Assembly: GCA_001600355.1 (NCBI GenBank) | Contig: BCJU01000003.1 | Coordinates: 1,244,519-1,308,518, forward strand | DNA length: 64,000 bases | Reading direction: 5' to 3' | DNA from: Meira nashicola | Lineage: Eukaryota > Basidiomycota > Exobasidiomycetes > Exobasidiales > Brachybasidiaceae | In this document: piece by piece, positions 58,229-64,000 of the stretch | How the letters are laid out: the number at the start of each line of letters is the position of its first letter | Position numbering within the stretch: the first letter of the stretch is position 1 | The notes under the pieces: generated by a model | Told to the model about the DNA's origin: nothing | Database searches by the model: none | The model's input: the letters and a program-made list of their open reading frames with translations, nothing else | Position numbers and translations under genes: made by a program

Positions 58229-61200
58229 ATGTTGTCACGAAGATCTCTCGGCATTCTTGGCCGATATGATCGAACATTGACGACGAGTAAAGGCATTTGG
58301 CAAAAAGCAATTAATCAAACTCCTCTCCTATCACGAGCTGTTCATTTATCTCCTATTGCAAATCGCATTCAGCCAACAACTTCATTTAAACGATCATCTT
58401 CATACGTTGAAACCATTATCAACAAAAGGTTCGGATCAACACTCACACTTCCTACTTCCGATGCTGAAGCACCTCCTGAAGCAGCAGCTGATAGCAGTGA
58501 AATCCCACCAGGATATTCGGTTGGTCATTTATACTTTGATTCGGTATTCCCTTTAACACTTGGATTCTTTGATCCTAGAGGTTACATCAGCGCATTTCAA
58601 GGTGATGCACAATTAACAAATTTAAAGCAAGTCTTGCCCAATCAAGAAAGTATAGGATTCGGCTTTCGCATCATCGGCGCAGAAAGTAGAGCAAAAGATG
58701 GAGGTGCATTCTTGACATTTGCATATAAACCTGAAGAACAGGCAATGCTACGTGCTATTGGTCATGTAAGACAAATTCCAGGTGGAACAAATTTAACACA
58801 TGCCGAAGCTGCAACTTTATCCGTCATTAATGCTCGTATTCGTCCACATTTGCGTCCCATCTATCAATATCCACTTTCTTTGGCTAGATTATTGCCAGAA
58901 TCATGGCTACCCAAGCCCAGCGTTCATATTGTACTGGGTACACCTTGGCTAGAAGATCTGGCGAGGTATCCTTCTCGTGTTCTCAATATCTCTTTTGTTG
59001 AAGGTGGTGCGCCAGGTGAACAACAATTATGGGAAATCTTACGGCCTTATGGGAGAGTAATTAATTTAGAAATTAATACGAAGGATAATAAAGCAACGGC
59101 TACATTTCATCGAATGCGATCTGCCACATCTGCTCGAAATTGTTTGTATGGGGCCAGCGTTGGAAACCGAAAAGTTGTTATCGACTACGTACCTCCATTA
59201 CACGCTCACAAGCTATGGGATTGGCTAACCAATCATCCACGTATTGTTTTACCCATCTTAGCATTCTTCCTAGGTACCATCACATACGCCGTATTTGATC
59301 CAATCAGAGCATTTTTCATCAAGAGCAATGTCGGTAATGTGTTCACATTGTCTGATTACCGCATATATGCTTGGCTGAAGAAGAAGACTGGCGATCTATT
59401 CAATTCGGACAATAAGGAAAAGGATACATCTTTAGATGATTGGTGGGAGAGAAAGGCTGCAGTAGATGAAATTCAAGGTTGGTTACGTGAAACACCAACC
59501 ACTTTCATCACTATTGCCGGTCCCCGAGGAAGCGGAAAGCATCCTCTATTGGAGCGTGCAACTGACCATCCTGGTTTGAAACATTTGACGATACATTGTG
59601 AAGATATTTCACATACCGCAAAAGGTGAAGATGCTGCTTTGGTACCTGCTCTTGCCAATCAGGTGGGCTATTTCCCTGTTTTTTCTTGGATTTCTTCTTT
59701 GAATAACTTGATCGATTTAGCAGCTGTTGGTTTGATCGGTAGCAAGGCTGGATTTTCTACACCTACGGATGCTCAGTTGAAGCAAGTTTTAAATGTGACC
59801 ACGGCTGCACTCGCTAACATCAAACAAGAAACGCTTCGCAAAAAAGAAAAGGAAGTCAAAAGAACCGCAAAAGGAAAGCCAACAAAAGAAGTGGATGATA
59901 AAGCCAAGGCGGAAGAAAAGGGCAAATATGATTTGGCTCCAGTCCGAGATGGCAAGGTATCAGGAATACCTACACCTACTCCTGCACTAACAGCTACTCA
60001 CGCTGAACCTGTTGAATCTCCTGCACCACCACCTCTGGCAGAAGAGAAGGAGAAATCCACAATTGGAAAAGCAATTGACGTACTTCCATCGTTTGTGAAA
60101 GGAACGTCGGCAAAGTCAGATTCAGAAAAGGAAGCAGGAGATGCATCTGTTGCTGTTTCTGATAACTCTGCTCAGGCACCCATGGAAAATCGTGATGAGT
60201 TAGGCCCAGAAGCATCTTTGTTATTACCTGAACAAGGTCAAAAAGATGATCGTGGCTATGATGCACCGGTCGTTGTTCTTGATGGTTTCCATCACAAAGG
60301 ATTACAGTCTGATCTTTTATGGACAACTCTTGCAACTTGGGCTGCAGATGTTGTTACGAGTGGAACGGCACACGTCGTGTTTGTGACGGATAATCCAGTT
60401 GCGATGGCAAAGACATTAGGACGTGCATTGCCAAATATTCCATTTCAAAGTATCACTTTAGCAGATGCAGATGAAGAAAAGGCAAGAGGATATGTGTTCT
60501 CTAAGTTAAAAGAACTTGGAAGAGTAGGACCTGCAGCTTCGGTGGAAGAGCAAAAGAAAGGCTCAGAAGCAGTTAAAGAAGTACGTGAGAAACCATCCTC
60601 TATCACATCTTTGTTAACAGGAGGAGGAGGACAGAATGATTCGAAGCCTGCATTGCAAGTTCAGCCTAAAAAGGAATCGGAGGTAGAGAGTATGGACGCA
60701 GAAACAGCCAAATGGGTAGATCTATTAGGAGGAAGGTTGACAGATTTAGAAGCATTAGTACAAAAAGTTGGCTTAGGATATACTGTAGAATCTGCAGTGA
60801 AAGATATAATTGCAAGAACGGTTATTGAAATTCGAAAGAATGCATTCGGAGATGATTTAGAAGATGCAAAAGCATTACCATGGTCAAGAGGACAAGCATG
60901 GTTAATCGTTGAGAGATTAGCAAATAAGGGTGAACTACCTTATTATTCTCTTTTACATGATGGTTTAAAAGGTGACGAAAATGCTTTAAAAGCTATGGAA
61001 CAAGCAGAATTGATATCTGTTAGACATATCGATGGAAGACCAGGCTTTATACGTGCAGGTAGACCTGTGATCTTACAAGGATTGAAAGAATTATGCCGTG
61101 ATTGTGTGTTTGCAGATACGCAAAGGTATCTTACAAATACAAGTTCGATTGGTTCTTGTGAAAAGTTGATAAGAGAAGCAGAAACGGAAATGCGAGAATT

Positions 61201-61384
61201 GAATGATTGCTTTAAAGTAACGGGTAATTTCACAAGAGGGAATCAAGCAGTTCGTGATCGATTAGAACATTTATTAAACGTTTTGCAAGTCAATCAAGAA
61301 AAGATTAAAAATTTAGAAAATGCAAATGAAAAGTTGAGCAAAAGCATTGCTGAAGAGAGAAAGGTGAACAATGCAAACCTTTGA
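58229..61384 (+). CDS. YME2: Yme2 (mitochondrial escape protein 2 / RNA12 family)
   Basis: 1051 residues from the ATG at 58229 (MLSRRSLGILGRYDRTLTTSKG), a typical mitochondrial presequence; the open frame upstream starts with GTG. The conserved N-terminal block GHLYFDSVFPLTLGFFDPRGYI is followed by an RRM-like domain (about 250-320: SRVLNISFVEGGAPGEQQLWEILRPYGRVINLEI, ATATFHRMRSA), one membrane helix (about 338-357: IVLPILAFFLGTITYAV) and a C-terminal P-loop ATPase-like domain (GPRGSGKH at about 431-438). A disordered insert of about 170 residues follows (about 545-710), and the protein ends in a coiled coil. Yme2 sits in the inner membrane and affects mtDNA escape and nucleoid organisation. 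It is longer than the yeast protein (about 850) mainly through the insert. Confidence 0.93.
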   Translation: MLSRRSLGILGRYDRTLTTSKGIWQKAINQTPLLSRAVHLSPIANRIQPTTSFKRSSSYVETIINKRFGSTLTLPTSDAEAPPEAAADSSEIPPGYSVGHLYFDSVFPLTLGFFDPRGYISAFQGDAQLTNLKQVLPNQESIGFGFRIIGAESRAKDGGAFLTFAYKPEEQAMLRAIGHVRQIPGGTNLTHAEAATLSVINARIRPHLRPIYQYPLSLARLLPESWLPKPSVHIVLGTPWLEDLARYPSRVLNISFVEGGAPGEQQLWEILRPYGRVINLEINTKDNKATATFHRMRSATSARNCLYGASVGNRKVVIDYVPPLHAHKLWDWLTNHPRIVLPILAFFLGTITYAVFDPIRAFFIKSNVGNVFTLSDYRIYAWLKKKTGDLFNSDNKEKDTSLDDWWERKAAVDEIQGWLRETPTTFITIAGPRGSGKHPLLERATDHPGLKHLTIHCEDISHTAKGEDAALVPALANQVGYFPVFSWISSLNNLIDLAAVGLIGSKAGFSTPTDAQLKQVLNVTTAALANIKQETLRKKEKEVKRTAKGKPTKEVDDKAKAEEKGKYDLAPVRDGKVSGIPTPTPALTATHAEPVESPAPPPLAEEKEKSTIGKAIDVLPSFVKGTSAKSDSEKEAGDASVAVSDNSAQAPMENRDELGPEASLLLPEQGQKDDRGYDAPVVVLDGFHHKGLQSDLLWTTLATWAADVVTSGTAHVVFVTDNPVAMAKTLGRALPNIPFQSITLADADEEKARGYVFSKLKELGRVGPAASVEEQKKGSEAVKEVREKPSSITSLLTGGGGQNDSKPALQVQPKKESEVESMDAETAKWVDLLGGRLTDLEALVQKVGLGYTVESAVKDIIARTVIEIRKNAFGDDLEDAKALPWSRGQAWLIVERLANKGELPYYSLLHDGLKGDENALKAMEQAELISVRHIDGRPGFIRAGRPVILQGLKELCRDCVFADTQRYLTNTSSIGSCEKLIREAETEMRELNDCFKVTGNFTRGNQAVRDRLEHLLNVLQVNQEKIKNLENANEKLSKSIAEERKVNNANL

Positions 61385-61728
61385 TCTTACATACATACCT
61401 ACATATATCACCCACCAATCATGTACTTTTATGGAATAAAAATATCACTCCTTTGCTTTTCCGTCACATAGACTAGAATAGAATACACTTCTGGGGTCGC
61501 GCCGACGCTGCGCACGTGTTTCAACGCGTCTGTCACCTTTTCTAAGCACAGGATTCAGTCACAGTACATATGAAGGCATTGGACCAGTGTGTTTTTTATG
61601 CATGTACATACGTAGACCAACACAAAACATATTCCATTCTAGTACTTCGTATGCAATGTAAACTACACACCAGGTACATACATATGTACATCTTTCTGTT
61701 ACCATCACTTCATCTACGATTATAAGAG
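61385..61728. other. Intergenic between YME2 and the kinesin gene
   Basis: 344 bp between two plus-strand genes, with the YME2 poly(A) candidate and a GC-rich patch containing CACGTG (61513-61518). It is rich in ACATAC/GTATGT words. No other gene is seen. Confidence 0.45.
61435..61440 (+). terminator. Candidate polyadenylation signal of YME2
   Basis: AATAAA about 50 bases after the YME2 stop codon, in A/T-rich flank. Confidence 0.35.
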
Positions 61729-64000
61729 ATGTCAAACGAAGCAACACCTCGTGCAAAGGGTACTCTTGGTGCTTTAAGCTCTGCACGATCAAGTACAGTA
61801 TCATCGAAAAGTGGACAAGCTACTACGAGAATCGCATCAGGTCAGAAAACGACAACTACAACCGGAAGGAAAAAATCTGTCAATATCACACAAAAAGGTT
61901 CTTCTTCGTCAAGTGTCAAAAAACAATCATCATTTCGAGTTACAACTACAACGAACAGTCGAACTCCTCCAATTTCAAGTTTACCGCTTCCATCATCATC
62001 GCCTACAAAGAATTATGCTACAATGCCTATAGGAGGTGAAAGAACGCCAACAAAAGCAAATATTTTCAGCGGCTCAGCTACAGTAGGAAGCAAAAAGGCT
62101 GCAAAGCAAGCACCGATCAATACCTCCGATAATGAACCTTTGAAGGCATATTTACGTATCCGACCACCAAGCGGAGATGACGTTGAATCAAATGATTCCA
62201 ATGTGGACCCATACATTGAGGTTGTAAATGATACAGAAGTGTTTATGAACCCTCCAAAGGATTCTTCAGCGCCCAGAGCTAGAATACATGCAGGCGCAGT
62301 TCCAACGAAATACACTTTCTCAAGGGTGTTTGCAGGCAATGCACCTGATAGGTCACAAGCATCATTTTTCCAACATACAACATTACCTTTGGTCAATGAA
62401 TTGCTACAAGGACAAAGCGGTTTGATTTTCACGTATGGTGTAACAAATAGTGGAAAAAGTTACACTGTACAAGGAGGTGATAAAGAAGGCGAGGCAGGCA
62501 TCTTACCACGAAGTGTAGATGTTGTATTTAATAGCATTAAAGGTGTTGAGAGCACTTCTGATATTCGGCCCGTTGGCTTGTCAGGTGTAGAAAGGATTGA
62601 AAGGAATGATCTTGCTTCAGGCAAAAACGGCGTCAATCCTTTTTCTTTGCCGGGAATGTCGAAGCATTTAACAAACGATCAACCTTCGACGTCTATACAA
62701 CTCGATCATGATACAGAAACGAAAGTGAAAATTGATCGAAACTATCGTTATAGCGTCTGGGTTAGCTATGTGGAAGTATACAACGAGAAAATATTTGACT
62801 TGCTTGATGCTGCTCCTCCTGTATCCTCTTCTAGCATGCCTAGATCAAGTTCCATGTTTGGCGGATTGACAAGATCTGATAGTATGCGTGGATCAAATTG
62901 GACTCTTGCTGCAAATTCTGGTGGAAGCGATGCAAATGGACCAATATACCTGCAACGTAAACCTCTCTCATTGAAAAATGATATCGAAGCAGGAGGGAAA
63001 TATGTTTCTGGATTACAAGAGATTCGAATTCATTCACCAGCTGAAGCTCGAGAACTCATGCGTAGAGGCCAAGAAAATAGACGTGTGTTTGCAACTATGG
63101 CTAATCGTGCAAGTTCTAGAAGTCATGGTGTTTTTACCATTAAAGTAATCCGAGAACATGCAGGTGAAAATGATTTGACGTTAGCATGCTCTACAAGTCG
63201 ATTGAGCATCGTAGATCTTGCAGGAAGCGAACGATTGAGTAATACTTCCGCTTCGGGAGATCGATTGAAAGAGGCTGGAAGTATCAATAAGAGTTTAATG
63301 TGCTTGGGACAATGTATTGAAACACTTCGAAAAAACCAAGCAAGAGCGGCAAGCTTTATACCTGCACCTGTTACACCGATCAGCAGCGCAAATACATCAT
63401 CGAATAGCCTAACAAATCATGCTGCATCAGTAATACCGAGAGTATTGAAGAGGAGACCGAGCATCGTACCTTTCCGTCATAGCAAATTGACCGAATTATT
63501 CCAATCTTTCTTTACCGGAGAAGGTCGTGCAGTGATGATTGTCAATGTAAATCCATTTGATACAGGCTTTGATGAGAATTCTCATGTGATGCGATTCAGT
63601 GCAGCTGCAAAAGAGGTACATACCGTTCGTACACAAGCTCAAGCAAGTAACCTTACCCGATTCGTTCACCCAAGCTTACGGAATTTGTTCAATGGTCAAG
63701 GTACTCCATCTAAACAATCTTCAGCAGATCGAACAATTGATTCTAAAGCAAGTACTCATCTTTCACCTTCCGTCAATCAAGCCACACCTCGAGCAATTGC
63801 AAAGATTCAACCTGCACCACGAACAATGCCAGCACCAGCTCAAATTGTGCAAAAGAAGGTACCGTCACATGCAGATCGTAGTGTTCAGGTTGTGGGCGAA
63901 GAAACACGAGAAGTGACTATAATTGAAGAAAGTGATGATGAAGGAGATCAGACTGATCCATTCGTCGATCATTTGATGCAAAAGTATGAAGAAATGCGTC
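61729..64000 (+). CDS. Kinesin motor protein, kinesin-6-like, 3' truncated by window edge
   Basis: The frame opens with ATG at 61729 (MSNEATPRAKG) and stays open to the edge; 757 codons are visible. The first 135 residues are Ser/Thr/Lys-rich and basic. The motor starts with LKAYLRIRPPS and has a P-loop GVTNSGKS at 237-244, switch I SSRSH at 462-466, switch II DLAGSER at 496-502, and VPFRHSKLTELFQSFFTGEG near 580. YGVTNSGKSYT and AVMIVNVNPFDTGFDENSHVMRFSAAAKEV resemble the KIF20/KIF23 group. The P-loop to switch I stretch is long (about 220 residues, against roughly 100 in kinesin-1), which also fits kinesin-6 with enlarged loops. Such motors act at the spindle midzone and in cytokinesis. After the motor the sequence becomes disordered, then helical (DHLMQKYEEMR) at the edge, perhaps the start of the coiled coil. 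Confidence 0.88.
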   Translation, partial: MSNEATPRAKGTLGALSSARSSTVSSKSGQATTRIASGQKTTTTTGRKKSVNITQKGSSSSSVKKQSSFRVTTTTNSRTPPISSLPLPSSSPTKNYATMPIGGERTPTKANIFSGSATVGSKKAAKQAPINTSDNEPLKAYLRIRPPSGDDVESNDSNVDPYIEVVNDTEVFMNPPKDSSAPRARIHAGAVPTKYTFSRVFAGNAPDRSQASFFQHTTLPLVNELLQGQSGLIFTYGVTNSGKSYTVQGGDKEGEAGILPRSVDVVFNSIKGVESTSDIRPVGLSGVERIERNDLASGKNGVNPFSLPGMSKHLTNDQPSTSIQLDHDTETKVKIDRNYRYSVWVSYVEVYNEKIFDLLDAAPPVSSSSMPRSSSMFGGLTRSDSMRGSNWTLAANSGGSDANGPIYLQRKPLSLKNDIEAGGKYVSGLQEIRIHSPAEARELMRRGQENRRVFATMANRASSRSHGVFTIKVIREHAGENDLTLACSTSRLSIVDLAGSERLSNTSASGDRLKEAGSINKSLMCLGQCIETLRKNQARAASFIPAPVTPISSANTSSNSLTNHAASVIPRVLKRRPSIVPFRHSKLTELFQSFFTGEGRAVMIVNVNPFDTGFDENSHVMRFSAAAKEVHTVRTQAQASNLTRFVHPSLRNLFNGQGTPSKQSSADRTIDSKASTHLSPSVNQATPRAIAKIQPAPRTMPAPAQIVQKKVPSHADRSVQVVGEETREVTIIEESDDEGDQTDPFVDHLMQKYEEMR

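Noticed and set aside
13968..61518. Recurring CACGTG hexamer (13968, 18165, 48427, 55143, 61513)
   Set aside because: The same hexamer also occurs inside coding sequence (for example near 483 and 14752), so I cannot claim intergenic enrichment from this window.

Overview
This window is nuclear DNA of an intron-poor fungus, most likely a basidiomycete yeast or smut-like lineage (Ustilaginomycotina-type). The evidence is a set of purely eukaryotic genes, short introns (59-83 nt) with GTGAGT/GTAAGT donors and CTAAC/CTGAC branch points, moderately AT-rich DNA, and fungal gene types (two-FAS1 secreted protein, Ptm1, Yme2, Mam3, Caf120/Skg3-like). The species cannot be named from this sequence. I see no mobile element, rRNA, tRNA, CRISPR array or bacterial-type operon. 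About 28 protein genes are present: a YTP1-like gene is cut by the left edge and a kinesin-6-like gene by the right edge. Eleven introns could be placed in nine genes; the other genes read as single exons.

Layout. 0-11 kb: YTP1-like membrane protein, a WD-repeat protein resembling TFIIIC subunit Tfc6/Sfc6, MAM3 (CNNM/CBS), HUL5/UBE3C HECT ligase. 11-22 kb: calcineurin A, a (6-4) photolyase/animal-type cryptochrome, ribosomal protein eL8 with a probable ATG-only first exon, a GPI-type secreted alpha/beta hydrolase, and a DUF429 protein. 22-32 kb: two-FAS1 cell-surface protein, VPS68, a small coiled-coil protein of unknown function, an SPX-domain phosphate transporter (PHO91/PHO90 type), TEN1 (telomere CST complex) and an uncharacterised C2H2-like protein. 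32-48 kb: RRP12, a Caf120/Skg3-like double PH protein with a Q/M/G-rich tail, a TBC-domain protein lacking both catalytic fingers, DCD1 and TRS31. 48-64 kb: a second alpha/beta hydrolase paralogous to the first, PTM1 (GOST seven-TM), a PanE/ApbA-family reductase, SSF1/PPAN, an SDR with a presequence-like N-terminus, YME2 and the kinesin.

The genes are mostly housekeeping and do not form one pathway. Loose themes are ribosome biogenesis (eL8, RRP12, SSF1), secretory and vacuolar traffic (VPS68, TRS31, PTM1, TBC protein), ion and phosphate homeostasis (MAM3, PHO91, calcineurin) and cell-surface proteins (two hydrolases, FAS1). Many starts were moved from a non-ATG codon to the first family-consistent ATG. 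The most interesting items are the predicted catalytically dead TBC protein, TEN1 with an AUGA-coupled two-codon uORF, the DUF429 gene, the hydrolase pair, and the long eL8 first intron.
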